The notes under the pieces were generated by a model, which ran no database searches, was not told where the DNA came from, and was given only the letters and a program-made list of their open reading frames with translations. A stretch of 64,000 nt of DNA from Barthelona sp. PCE. Taxonomy: Eukaryota > Metamonada: BaSk clade. The position numbers and the translations under genes are program-made. Shown piece after piece: positions 29,434 to 38,570 of this stretch; position 1 is the stretch's first letter; every line of letters starts with the position of its first letter. The DNA lies in contig JAUFOR010000002.1 in NCBI GenBank assembly GCA_040285745.1, forward strand, positions 806,001 to 870,000, given 5' to 3'.

Positions 29434-29917
29434 TTTTTATTTTTTATTTATTTTTTTAAAGTTCCGTGTGGTTGTAGGACATAAATGCCACGAGCGTGTG
29501 TTCCACCACGGTTACTGTGATGTGCTTAATAATTATATAGTAAAAATTTCTCATTAGTACAATCGTAGAAGGTTGTAAATTTACTTCGGAGTAAGGCATT
29601 TGTCCGTGAGTTACGAGCTCCCTCGAGTGCTGTGCTTGTGCTGAGAATTGTTCTAAAGCCCTTTTTTTCCAGAAAAGGGGGAGAAAGAAATGAAGTGAGT
29701 ACTCACAGAGTACTCGAGGAAGGATCGCGTGCTTACTCCTCAGGTAGATTTACGAAACAAGTGAGGCAAATAAAAATATTTTGAAAAAGACGAAATTCCT
29801 TTTTTTTTGTATCCAATATTAGCATTATCGCGTGTATTGTGGCTATATGTTAATGTTGTACATGTTGATTATGATGTTTATGATGGAAATACTTGTTCTT
29901 ACTTTTATATCCCTATT
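29434..29917. other. Intergenic region with a mobile element
   Basis: A 484-bp spacer holding the element at 29563-29756. After it comes a T-rich stretch and TTCTTACTTTTATATCCCTATT just before the next ATG. The frame of the next gene extends back to a TTG at 29807, but that part is low in complexity and begins near the element, so I do not count it as coding. Confidence 0.5.
29563..29756 (+). mobile_element. MITE-like inverted-repeat element, copy B
   Basis: About 194 bp bounded by TCGTA and TACGA, with subterminal inverted repeats (GTAAATTTACTTCGGAGTAA on the left, matching the reverse of TTACTCCTCAGGTAGATTTAC on the right at 16 of 20 or so). It is flanked by ACAA at 29559-29562 and 29757-29760, a possible target-site duplication. 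It shares the inner blocks CGAGCTCCCTCGAGTGCTGT and GAGAAAGAAATGA with the element at 8060-8264. There is no coding frame, so any transposition would depend on an enzyme from elsewhere. Confidence 0.75.
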
Positions 29918-31570
29918 ATGGAATTTCAACAAATCAAAACAACCCAACTGGATAATGTGCCCCAACATATACAGTGGTCTATCGCTGCAGGCTGTAAAGA
30001 TGCAGTCAGACATCGGGTAGGTGTACTACCCGTATTTATCTCAGAAGATGCAGAAGTCAACCAAAAGTTCAATGTTTACCTCTCCTTGGACGTGAGTAAC
30101 TCAATGAATAGGCCTGCCAAGGATGGAGACAAAAGCGCATTAGAGTATGCCAAAATAACTTTAAAGCATTGTATTAAGTATTTGTCATCGAAAACTGAGC
30201 TTGAGATCAAACTTACCCTCACAACATTCAATCAGGCCGTTGAAAAACTGTTTGAAGCTGTATTAACCCCTGAAATTGTACCATCCCTCATTGATATGGT
30301 TGATTCAATTGTTGCCTCTGGTCAGACAAACCTGTTCGAAGCAATGAACGCTGCAGCAGATGTTCATGACGCATCACGTAAGAATGTTATGCTTTTACTA
30401 ACTGATGGTGCTCCCACTACTGGTTTTGAAAAATTCAATGATATCATGGATAATCTTGATTCAAAAGTCAGCGATTTTGAATGTAATTTTATTGGTTTTG
30501 GGCTCTTTGCCGCTGAAAAACTATTATTTAGTTTAGCTCAACGTCTTCATGGTGAGTTTCATTACGTAAACGATATGGAGTTGGCAGGTTACATTTATGG
30601 TGAAATTTTCAACTCCATCCTTAATAGATGTTACGAAAAGATTCAGTATAGCTGTGAAGACCCGAACGTGCGCTTCATTAATTTACGTTCAGGACAAGCA
30701 GGTGAGCGCTATACTGAGCGTGGTTATTTCGTTGGTGAGTCAAACAGCGTATTGTTACGGATTCATGAGGATGTTGGTGCATTTACCATAACTGTTGATG
30801 CAATTGAGGTTACAACTGGTGAAAAGGTAACGCAGCTCATCAATGTTGAACCAGTTGAACCCGAGACTAACATTAACATGACTTTACAGTGCTGGAGAAT
30901 TGCAATCACCTACATGATGGCGCATTATATCAAGCGTATCATTCGTTCCAGCCTTCAAGTCGACTGGGGAAAAATCAAGCACAAGAATTTCCACGATAGA
31001 CCATTGATGCCTATAGCAGTGAAGGATTTTGTCAAGGGTGAGCAACGTAAGGTTGAAGATATGTTTATTATGTACAGTGGATGGATGAAGGAAAACAATG
31101 TTGTGGATGTTGATCTAGCAACCGATTTACTCATCGATATCAACTGTTTGCGTTATGAAGTATATAATTTTTGTTCGCCCTTCTTAACTTCAGCTCGACA
31201 TAACTCCTTCACTAGTGTATTTATCCTCTCGCGCTTTCTCAGCCAATCCCGTAACAGGGCAGTATCAATTATGATGGACTATTCGGACATTGTTATGGGT
31301 TCGGTTTACTGTGGCACAACGATTCACACTGGTCATGTAAGAAGAAGAAGCGCCAGATCTAAGAAGAGAAAGTCAAAACATCGAGCTGTTTCCCATTCAT
31401 CAGCCCAAATAGAAGTAGTTACTGAAGATGATGAAAATATGAGCAGTGAGGAAGAACAGGAAATTGATGTAGTTGCAGCTCTTGGTATTCCCACATCAGG
31501 AATTCGTTTGAAATTCCACAGTAGCAAGCAACAGGCTGTGATGGAGCAGATCCAAATGGGTGACTTTTAA
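29918..31570 (+). CDS. von Willebrand factor A domain protein
   Basis: A 550-residue protein without signal peptide. The vWA domain spans about 50-235 with a complete metal-binding site: DVSNS (Asp58, Ser60, Ser62), a Thr in SGQTNLFEA and LLTDGAP. A beta-sandwich-like region follows, then a helical region (about 320-450), and a basic stretch RRRSARSKKRKSKH (near 475), a likely nuclear localisation signal, before an acidic tail (EDDENMSSEEEQE). Intracellular vWA proteins of this layout often act in ubiquitin or DNA-linked complexes, but I cannot name this one. The ATG at 29918 is chosen over an upstream TTG. Confidence 0.82.
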   Translation: MEFQQIKTTQLDNVPQHIQWSIAAGCKDAVRHRVGVLPVFISEDAEVNQKFNVYLSLDVSNSMNRPAKDGDKSALEYAKITLKHCIKYLSSKTELEIKLTLTTFNQAVEKLFEAVLTPEIVPSLIDMVDSIVASGQTNLFEAMNAAADVHDASRKNVMLLLTDGAPTTGFEKFNDIMDNLDSKVSDFECNFIGFGLFAAEKLLFSLAQRLHGEFHYVNDMELAGYIYGEIFNSILNRCYEKIQYSCEDPNVRFINLRSGQAGERYTERGYFVGESNSVLLRIHEDVGAFTITVDAIEVTTGEKVTQLINVEPVEPETNINMTLQCWRIAITYMMAHYIKRIIRSSLQVDWGKIKHKNFHDRPLMPIAVKDFVKGEQRKVEDMFIMYSGWMKENNVVDVDLATDLLIDINCLRYEVYNFCSPFLTSARHNSFTSVFILSRFLSQSRNRAVSIMMDYSDIVMGSVYCGTTIHTGHVRRRSARSKKRKSKHRAVSHSSAQIEVVTEDDENMSSEEEQEIDVVAALGIPTSGIRLKFHSSKQQAVMEQIQMGDF

Positions 31571-31884
31571 TATTATATGCTTTTGACATTTAAATAAATT
31601 TTTGTTTTGGACTGAATACATAATTCTCCTTTGAATATTGCTTTAATATCTTTTATTTCCTAAGAATCATGTGCTCCCTTTCTATACAAACTGCTTTACA
31701 GATGCGACAAGAAATAGTAGAGGAGTGCAAATGCGTATCAAAAGATTCTATAACTTGAATCTTTCCTCACTGAATTACGCACAGTAAAAGACGCTAGATC
31801 GCCAGTAACAAGTGAACAGTGCACTAGATTTACATATCGAACGTTTTCTTGACCCTATTCCTCATTTATCACCCTCTCTACAAT
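31571..31884. other. Intergenic region with a perfect hairpin
   Basis: A 314-bp spacer. AAAGATTC (31741-31748) and GAATCTTT (31757-31764) form a perfect 8-bp stem with an 8-base loop. AATAAA at 31604-31609 lies 34 bp after the vWA stop. T/C-rich sequence (CCCTATTCCTCATTTATCACCCTCTC) precedes the PGK ATG. Confidence 0.4.
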
Positions 31885-33108
31885 ATGGATATCCCTCGTT
31901 TATTTATTGACGACTACGACTTCGCTGGTAAGCGTGTCTTTGTCAGATTAGACCTTAACCTCCCTATCAAGCGTGGTATCGTTTCTGATCCTTCCCGTGC
32001 TGTTATGGCAGTTCCTACCATTAAGCACATCATTGAGCAGAGCCCCAAGTCCGTTGTTCTTGCTTCTCACCTCGGTAGACCCAAGGGTAAGGTTAACGCC
32101 GAGTTCTCCCTTTCCCAGATTTGTGGTTTGCTCTCCAAGCTCCTTGGTCACCCCATCCAGATGCTCCCCGACTGTGTTGGTGAGGAAGTTGAAGCTATTG
32201 TCAACGGTTGTGCCCCCGGCACTGTTTTCCTTGCTGAGAACCTTCGTTTCCACGCTGAGGAAACTGGCAAAAAGGCTGAAGCCGAGGCCATCACTGAGTT
32301 CCGTCGTGGCCTCCGTGCCCTTGCTGACGTCTTTGTCAATGATGCTTTTGGCACCTCTCACCGTGCTCACTCTTCCATGGTTGGTGAGTTCTTCGATACC
32401 AGAATGGGTGGTTTCCTCTTAAAGAAGGAGATTGATTCATTTGGTCAGGTTCTTAACAACCCCGCCAAGCCTTACCTCGCTATCGTAGGTGGTGCCAAGG
32501 TTTCTGATAAGATCTTGCTCATTAAGTCACTTTCAAAGATGGTTGATAAGATCATCATTGGTGGTGGTATGGCTTACACATTCCTCAAGGTTATCAACGG
32601 TATGGAGATTGGTAAGTCCCTCTTTGATGCCAAGGGTGCTGAGATTGTTCCCGAGATTATGGCTACATGTGAGGAGAACGGTACTGAGGTCATTTTCCCA
32701 GTCGATTTCCTTGCTGCGGATGACTTCTCCAACGATGCTAACACAAAGGTGTGCACTGTTGAGGAAGGTATTCCTGAGAACTGGGAGGGTCTTGATATGG
32801 GTCCCGCTTCACGTGAGCTCGTTAACGAAATCATTACTAGCTGTAAGACTGTTGTCAACAACGGCCCTATGGGTGTTGCTGAATTCTCCACATTTGCTGA
32901 AGGTACTCGTACTGTTCTTCGCGCTATGGCTACCGTTACTAAGAACGGTGGTTTCACAGTTATTGGCGGTGGTGATTCTGCCTCCATCTGTCGTGATCTT
33001 GGTCTTGCCCCCGAGATCTCTTTCATCTCTACTGGTGGAGGTGCTTCCCTTGAGCTTCTTCAGGGTGTTGACTTGCCTGGTATTGTCTCCCTTTCTACCA
33101 AGAACTAA
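31885..33108 (+). CDS. PGK: Phosphoglycerate kinase
   Basis: A 407-residue phosphoglycerate kinase, which makes ATP from 1,3-bisphosphoglycerate in glycolysis. Signature RVFVRLDLNLP lies at about 16-26, SHLGRPKG follows, then FLAENLRFH, NDAFGTSHRAHSS, GGAKVSDKI, GGGMAYTF, NNGPMGVAE and the nucleotide-loop GGGDSAS and STGGGASLELLQG. The open frame runs 12 codons further from a non-ATG codon; the ATG at 31885 gives the normal family start, without a targeting extension, so it should be cytosolic. Codons are strongly biased, as in tubulin. Stop TAAA. The next gene converges, 21 bp away. Confidence 0.98.
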   Translation: MDIPRLFIDDYDFAGKRVFVRLDLNLPIKRGIVSDPSRAVMAVPTIKHIIEQSPKSVVLASHLGRPKGKVNAEFSLSQICGLLSKLLGHPIQMLPDCVGEEVEAIVNGCAPGTVFLAENLRFHAEETGKKAEAEAITEFRRGLRALADVFVNDAFGTSHRAHSSMVGEFFDTRMGGFLLKKEIDSFGQVLNNPAKPYLAIVGGAKVSDKILLIKSLSKMVDKIIIGGGMAYTFLKVINGMEIGKSLFDAKGAEIVPEIMATCEENGTEVIFPVDFLAADDFSNDANTKVCTVEEGIPENWEGLDMGPASRELVNEIITSCKTVVNNGPMGVAEFSTFAEGTRTVLRAMATVTKNGGFTVIGGGDSASICRDLGLAPEISFISTGGGASLELLQGVDLPGIVSLSTKN

Positions 33109-33129
33109 ATCGAATAAAACGTGTAGCTT

Positions 33130-35229
33130 TTACTCACTGCTATCAATTAAATTAGCAAATGTATTATATAGAAAGTGTTTTTTAGGAATCTTATCAAAAA
33201 TTTCCTTATAACCAACAAGGTTAGGAATGAAAAATGGTTTTTCTAACAAATCTCTTAACTTTCTCAATATTTCATCATTGCTTAAATCACAAAAAAATAA
33301 TAACTCTGAAAAAAGCGACAGATTAGTTTTAAAAAAAATATCCATATGTGTAGTAGTGATGGTTTCTACATCAGCTAGGCGTATGTAACCTAATAAACAA
33401 TAAATTGACTCCCTAATTACGTTCAGACGCATGCTCACTGTTTGATTTTCAGCATTTGACTTATTCGACTGTAATATCTCGCTTAATAACTTATAATTGA
33501 AATAACTTTTAAACTTGGCAACAAAACTGATAAACAAAGACAAATCTGAATCATCATCAGTCAATGTATTGAAGAAGATGAATACAAGACTTGGGACGAA
33601 GTACAACATATCATCCGGTAGTTTTTCATTAAGAAGCAGATGGCTGAAAAGGTCAACGAAAATTGAATGGTACTCATCGCTTCTATTAATCAACTCTTGC
33701 AAAAACTTTGTCAAAATCGCATCTCCTGTCTCCATGTTCCTCGTTACCACGGTTAAAAAGCATACTAAAAGAGACGAATTGCCTGCAAAAACGTCCATCA
33801 GTGTAACGGCATTTGCTGATCTTTTTCGTTTTGAAAGCTTTAACATCTTACCCAGTTTTGCAAAGAAAACCTCGCTCACCACATTACGCGGTGCCTTTGC
33901 GAGAAGAGACAGTAATGCTTGAAGAACATGCAGCTCACCAGTTAAAAAAGTAGTTAGCTTCCTACTAAGGCATTCGTACATCAGCTCAATCTCTATGTCA
34001 CCAATCGGTAGTCTCAGTAGGGATTCCGAGAACTCGATTGCGACCGACAGATCAGGAATAGAATCGATGATGAGTTCGGCAACGTGGTCAATTGCGTCGT
34101 CCTGTTTGATTGTGATGAATGCGTTCAAAAAATCAGGCAGTAGAACTAGGAAGATCGAATCGGAGGGCCATTGTGGAATAGAACTTAAAAGTATGGTGTG
34201 AGTTTGTTCGAATCTCTCGGGGAAGAAACTCAAAAAAAGACACAACAATCCGTTACCAAGGTTGAGCAGCTCTTTGTTGTCGCCAGATGCCAGTCTCAGG
34301 GGGGCGTTATGTACTGCCCTAAAGACAGTATCCCAATTTGCAGTGATGATCACTTCAGGGTATGTCTTAACCATACCGATAAGACACTTCAAAACGGTTA
34401 TAACAAAGCCGAAGTGGAACTCGTCCTCGCAGTTCGTTGGACAGTTTTCGTAAAGATAATTGCCCAATGCCTCGATTACACTTGACCCATTGCTGTCTGT
34501 TGCGCTTAACGCGGCCTCTTTTGTGGGATCCGAGCCGATGAACAGACGAAGTGCTGCAACCCTGTGTGTGATCGGCTGGGTGAACAGCAGCTTGTGAATT
34601 GATTGGAGCACAATCGAAACAACGGATAACGGAGCCTCGACGTTCGCCCGCGCCACCGATAGGATGTGGAAAATTGCGTGCAACAGAGCCTCTCTCTGGT
34701 CGGAAGTGATGCCTATGTCGATCACAACAGGTAGAACCCGTAAGCAACAGTCTGCAAAACAATTTTTCTTGAGCTCAGTGTCTTTGGTTAGACCTGCTCT
34801 CATTAAAAGCACTAAAGAACGCCCGATCTGGTGCTTGAGCTCCCTGCTGATAGCTGCTCCCTTCGAGTGCAACACCTTTATCAGTGCCACTGTTATTTTA
34901 CGTACCTGATAGCTATTGTCCAGTAATCCGTTCAACAGTTTTAGAATTGATCTTGCTCGTGATAGGAAAATACTGTGATTTTCAATGAGGCTGCAGCAAC
35001 CCTTGAATGCATCTAGACGCACCTTATCGTTATAATGTGTGAGTTTGGTATTAAGTTGTTCAAAAGTTTGCCCCTTTGAGGTTGTAGGCTCTGAATTCTC
35101 GTTAACAATGGACTGCTCAGTTATTTTAATGTTCCTGATGGATGTATCAATCTCAGTCTCATTACTACCCTTTGTTCTTTGTTTTTTGCGTGCTTTCTGT
35201 GCTTTCCTTGCCCTCTGTTTGTGCCCCAT
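33130..35229 (-). CDS. IPI1/TEX10-like pre-rRNA processing protein
   Basis: A 699-residue helical repeat protein. The start MGHKQRARKAQKARKKQR is strongly basic, as in nucleolar proteins. Residues about 55-125 match the IPI1/TEX10 N-terminal signature: QLNTKLTHYNDKVRLDAFKG and a following HEAT-like DNSYQVRKITVALIKVL. The Rix1 complex with IPI1 acts in ITS2 removal and late 60S maturation, and TEX10 is its animal counterpart. The rest is consistent with HEAT-type repeats without clear motifs. Its length fits TEX10 better than yeast IPI1. Stop TAAA. Confidence 0.75.
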   Translation of the reverse strand: MGHKQRARKAQKARKKQRTKGSNETEIDTSIRNIKITEQSIVNENSEPTTSKGQTFEQLNTKLTHYNDKVRLDAFKGCCSLIENHSIFLSRARSILKLLNGLLDNSYQVRKITVALIKVLHSKGAAISRELKHQIGRSLVLLMRAGLTKDTELKKNCFADCCLRVLPVVIDIGITSDQREALLHAIFHILSVARANVEAPLSVVSIVLQSIHKLLFTQPITHRVAALRLFIGSDPTKEAALSATDSNGSSVIEALGNYLYENCPTNCEDEFHFGFVITVLKCLIGMVKTYPEVIITANWDTVFRAVHNAPLRLASGDNKELLNLGNGLLCLFLSFFPERFEQTHTILLSSIPQWPSDSIFLVLLPDFLNAFITIKQDDAIDHVAELIIDSIPDLSVAIEFSESLLRLPIGDIEIELMYECLSRKLTTFLTGELHVLQALLSLLAKAPRNVVSEVFFAKLGKMLKLSKRKRSANAVTLMDVFAGNSSLLVCFLTVVTRNMETGDAILTKFLQELINRSDEYHSIFVDLFSHLLLNEKLPDDMLYFVPSLVFIFFNTLTDDDSDLSLFISFVAKFKSYFNYKLLSEILQSNKSNAENQTVSMRLNVIRESIYCLLGYIRLADVETITTTHMDIFFKTNLSLFSELLFFCDLSNDEILRKLRDLLEKPFFIPNLVGYKEIFDKIPKKHFLYNTFANLIDSSE

Positions 35230-35417
35230 TTATATGTGTGCAAAAAGCGCTTCCTTAAGTGCTTTAAATGGAATGAAAAGGAATGAAGGTGGCAAAGCAA
35301 ATAGGATTGTTTCATCTAACACATTAATCTTGCTTGTTTACATATCCACACAGTTTATTTCAAAGAATGACCACATAGCAGTTGAAAGTTACCACAAAAA
35401 AGAGAGTGACCTGAATG

Positions 35418-35669
35418 TCAGCTATTAAACATATTTGATTCTTCTTTGGTGGTCTCCCTAGACACACAGCGTTCACACACAAATGTTTGACGTGAATATG
35501 TAATACCGGCTTTGAGAATGCAGTTTAAATGTGCTGGCTTATTGCAATAGCGACAATATAAAAAAGGACATTCTGTGGAGCTACAAAATATGCAGGTGGA
35601 CAGATTCTCATGATGAAAATCAATTTCTGGAGAGAACTTTGGAACGGTGGCAATAACGAAATGACTCAT
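35418..35669 (-). CDS. Small PHD/RING-like zinc-binding protein
   Basis: An 83-residue protein that is nearly all one zinc-finger region: CIFC (residues 26-29), CPFLYCRYC, HLNC and FVCERC. The order Cys-x2-Cys, Cys-x4-Cys-x2-Cys, His-x2-Cys, Cys-x2-Cys resembles a PHD finger with two zinc sites. A PHD would bind histone tails, but a free-standing one this small is unusual, so it may be a fragment or a zinc-ribbon adaptor. The ATG at 35669 is the only good start. It lies 188 bp beyond the IPI1/TEX10 start on the same strand. Confidence 0.65.
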   Translation of the reverse strand: MSHFVIATVPKFSPEIDFHHENLSTCIFCSSTECPFLYCRYCNKPAHLNCILKAGITYSRQTFVCERCVSRETTKEESNMFNS

Positions 35670-35908
35670 ATTATGTGTTTCTTGTTATAAAACGATGCAA
35701 AATGAAAGGTCAACAGTGTTGCACAGAATTAAAAGGTTATAAAGGAGTTAAATAACCTAAAACATTGAGTGAGACTTTCAATTTTTATACACTGTGCAGG
35801 GCCCTGTAAAAAGAATAAACAAGGCGTCTGAGCCTGGTCAAACTTCTTTGATTCAACACTGTTTTGTAAAAATATTTTCTCCTCCTTTTCTTTTTTTAAT
35901 CTTTGAAT

Positions 35909-36949
35909 ATGACAAATTTGAAGCTACTCATTGTTTACTTAGCTTTATTTGCAACGGCTTTTTCTCTGACACGTGAGGAATGTGTTACTGTACTTACTCT
36001 CAAGCATGACGTCTCTGAGCTTCAAACTAAGATTGCAGGTAAGCTTTGTACCTCTATTTCTTATAGAACCCAAGTTCAAAATCGAATGACCGCTTTTTGT
36101 GAACAACATGATGTTGCAATTACTCCATTTGAAAAGTGCTATAAGTTCATCACTAAGTCTAATGTTGCAAATTTCGTTCCAAACATCGCCCACCGTGTTC
36201 AAAACTCTAGGTTTGCCTTCCACGGAGTTGATTTTATTCGTGAGCTCATTTCTGAGCAAATCGATATTCCTTCAACGTTACCAGGTGTTGACCCCAGCCA
36301 GTGGCCATCAACCCCTCACGAAGGTGCTTGCGATTGTCATGACAATGATCGTATCGATGTATCTTTCAGTTTCGGCGTTATGCACGCTGATGGTGTTCCA
36401 TATGAAAAAGAAAGTGTCCGCGGTGCTCTCTGCCCCAGACTCGGCTGCGTCCTTTCTGAGCTCATCATGAAACCTGCCCCTCTGCGTTATAATATCCCAA
36501 TCAAACTTACTGATCTTGCTCCTTCTCCCCACTCTCATCGCCACTGCAGACGCCGTGGTTTGTTCAGAAAGAAGAGGTGCAGCACTACTGTTTACCCTTC
36601 AATCACATATTCAGGAAGCAACACTATCGATGTTTACTTTACCAAGCTTCACTCATTCAACTCGATTCGCAATGGCGAACAAATTTATGTTAACCTAAAG
36701 GCTTCCGATCAACCTCTTAGAACTGCTGGGAGCGGATGGCTTGAAAGCTTTAACGCTGTTAAGACAAAGGGAAGTGTTGTTGATCATGGAACTCACTTTG
36801 AAGATACTCGTCGTCAAACCTCTGCTCTGTACAAGGTCAGTGGATCCCCTGATCCTGAACGTATCATCTCTGGTGATATTGTGTGCTTTGGTCACCCTAC
36901 ATGTGCCGGTATGAAGACCTTTGCAATCAGCTTTGTTCACGAACTATAG
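35909..36949 (+). CDS. Secreted protein of unknown function
   Basis: A 346-residue protein with a signal peptide (about 1-19, LKLLIVYLALFATAFS). It contains about twelve cysteines, paired as in exported proteins (CDCHDND, HCRRRGLFRKKRC). The C-terminal half is strand-rich. A dibasic cluster (RRRGLFRKKR near 210) could be a processing site. I recognise no domain. The frame extends two codons back to a TTG; the ATG at 35909 follows a strong T/C tract (TTTTCTCCTCCTTTTCTTTTTTT). The same-strand YKT6 gene starts 133 bp after its TAG stop. Confidence 0.8.
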   Translation: MTNLKLLIVYLALFATAFSLTREECVTVLTLKHDVSELQTKIAGKLCTSISYRTQVQNRMTAFCEQHDVAITPFEKCYKFITKSNVANFVPNIAHRVQNSRFAFHGVDFIRELISEQIDIPSTLPGVDPSQWPSTPHEGACDCHDNDRIDVSFSFGVMHADGVPYEKESVRGALCPRLGCVLSELIMKPAPLRYNIPIKLTDLAPSPHSHRHCRRRGLFRKKRCSTTVYPSITYSGSNTIDVYFTKLHSFNSIRNGEQIYVNLKASDQPLRTAGSGWLESFNAVKTKGSVVDHGTHFEDTRRQTSALYKVSGSPDPERIISGDIVCFGHPTCAGMKTFAISFVHEL

Positions 36950-37082
36950 TTTGATATATTTTTTGTAAAGTGTTTTTTTGATTATATGCATGGTCTGTAA
37001 AGATATTGTGATAGTTTTGAACATAGGAATTGGAAATAATGCCTAGAATTAATTGTTTTATTTTTATCACCCATTTCTCAAA

Positions 37083-37700
37083 ATGCATCTTGTTTGTCTA
37101 ACCATGTTCTATCGTTCGGGGAATGATGCCCATTTCTTGGGTAGTTCAAAGTCTCTCAACCACATAGGATTCTTTCAACGTCGTGCTGTTGCTCAATTTG
37201 CTAATTTTGGACTAAGAACCATTGCACAACGTGCAGAAATAGGCCGATTCACTGCAGTAAGAGACGAAGCTGTTGGTCACTACTCTTGCGTATATATTAA
37301 TGCTCAAGGACTTGGTGTGGGTCTAATTTGTGATGATGAATACTATAATTACTCAGAAAATGGTCAGGCGACCATGACAATCTGCCACAAGGTGCTCAGA
37401 ACATATCAGAAGGAGAGTAATTTTGATTTCCGCGTAAACGAAGATTGTGAGTCTGGTTTTACTGATCGTCTTAGCGGATTTTTATCTGAATTTGCTGAGC
37501 CTGGAAGCGCAGATAAACTCGGAGCTTTGCGCAAACAACTGGATACAACCACGGGTATTGTGCATGATAATCTTAGCAAGATGATGCGTATTGGAGAAGA
37601 CTTGGATCGTCTTGTTGCAGATACAGATGATTTAAATGCAGTTTCAAGAGGTTTCTATACTCAGGCTCGCCGTGCTAATCGATGCAATTGTCGTCGTTAA
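37083..37700 (+). CDS. YKT6: R-SNARE YKT6
   Basis: A 205-residue YKT6, the SNARE that cycles between cytosol and membranes in ER-Golgi, vacuolar and autophagic fusion. Residues 1-130 form the longin domain (FGLRTIAQRAE, GHYSCVYINAQGLGVGLICDDEY). The SNARE motif covers about 140-200 with the central arginine in MRIGEDLDRLV. The protein ends NRCNCRR: the usual C-terminal pair of cysteines with a CaaX box is missing, as the last cysteine is third from the end. The ATG at 37083 is preceded by TTATTTTTATCACCCATTTCTC. The PMM gene converges, 37 bp away. Confidence 0.93.
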   Translation: MHLVCLTMFYRSGNDAHFLGSSKSLNHIGFFQRRAVAQFANFGLRTIAQRAEIGRFTAVRDEAVGHYSCVYINAQGLGVGLICDDEYYNYSENGQATMTICHKVLRTYQKESNFDFRVNEDCESGFTDRLSGFLSEFAEPGSADKLGALRKQLDTTTGIVHDNLSKMMRIGEDLDRLVADTDDLNAVSRGFYTQARRANRCNCRR

Positions 37701-37737
37701 TATGTTAATAAAAATAATAGAAATGAAAAATTTCCAT

Positions 37738-38484
37738 TTACTCACTCAAGAACATCTCCCTGAGAATACGCTTCGTATCTGCGGGGGTCTCAACTGCATG
37801 TCCAATGACATCTGGATGTGTATAAATCTCATGATCGTTACCACCCTTGTAGACTTTATCGCCAAAAAAGTGTATCTCTTCGTAGTGTTCTTTAACGAAT
37901 TGAAGACAATAAGTCTTGTCCCAACCATTAGGGAACACGTCTATGGATATTTGGCCACCAATGGAGAATGTGAGACCGAAACGCTCACCAAAACGTTCAC
38001 GTAGTTCTCCAACAATTGCCTCCCTGATGTTATGCTCCATATCATATTCATAGAACTCATTACGCTCAGCTCTTGAAACTGCACGGCCACACGGGCTAAT
38101 GTTGAGCATTCCTGTCCTGAACTCAATAAAAGTACCACGTTTCTTTGGGAGTGTTACCTGTGCAAATCTATGAAGAACAAAATTGATCAATTCCTGAAGA
38201 TTATCATCGCCAAGCACCTGAACGATGGAGTTAGAGTGGATTTTTTCACCATTCTTGTATCCAACAACACCATTTTCACTAAAATTGTAATCAAAGTGTT
38301 CACGACAGTTTTGCCCCAATTGCTCAAGTTGTTTGGCCGCATCGCTACCTCCCACAACACCAACATCGACATCTGGAAGCGAACGAAGCTGACTGATGAT
38401 ATCCTTCATTTCATCATCGATAAGACCACGTGCAGGCGTGAGTGTACCATCGACATCAAACAATACAATCTTCTTAGGACACAT
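37738..38484 (-). CDS. PMM: Phosphomannomutase
   Basis: A 248-residue eukaryotic phosphomannomutase (PMM2/Sec53 type, HAD superfamily), which turns mannose-6-phosphate into mannose-1-phosphate for GDP-mannose, N-glycans and GPI anchors. The catalytic aspartates are in LFDVDGTLTPARG (Asp11 and Asp13 or so), and FSENGVV, FIEFRTGMLNISPCGR, IGGQISIDVFPNGWDKTYCL and HFFGDKVYKGGNDHEI follow as in the family. Length is standard. It shares an 86-bp divergent spacer with the next gene. With the EDEM-type gene near 43 kb it shows an N-glycan quality-control pathway. Stop TAAA. Confidence 0.97.
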   Translation of the reverse strand: MCPKKIVLFDVDGTLTPARGLIDDEMKDIISQLRSLPDVDVGVVGGSDAAKQLEQLGQNCREHFDYNFSENGVVGYKNGEKIHSNSIVQVLGDDNLQELINFVLHRFAQVTLPKKRGTFIEFRTGMLNISPCGRAVSRAERNEFYEYDMEHNIREAIVGELRERFGERFGLTFSIGGQISIDVFPNGWDKTYCLQFVKEHYEEIHFFGDKVYKGGNDHEIYTHPDVIGHAVETPADTKRILREMFLSE

Positions 38485-38570
38485 TGAAACTATTGAATAT
38501 CCACAAAAAGGTAATCAAAAGGTATAACGAGTTAGTTGACCCGTTTTGATTTTTTTGTCCTATTTCTACA
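38485..38570. promoter_or_regulatory. 86-bp divergent promoter spacer
   Basis: All that separates the start codons of phosphomannomutase and the EDC4-like gene. It has a T-rich run with TTTTTTTGTCCTATTTCTAC just before the plus-strand ATG. The two promoters must share or abut in this space. Confidence 0.5.

Noticed and set aside
31849-31884. Twelve-codon N-terminal extension of PGK as a targeting signal
   Set aside because: It begins at a non-ATG codon and covers the promoter tract. PGK is complete from the ATG at 31885.
35039-35428. 129-codon plus-strand frame
   Set aside because: Mostly antisense to the IPI1/TEX10-like gene; no promoter tract or domain.
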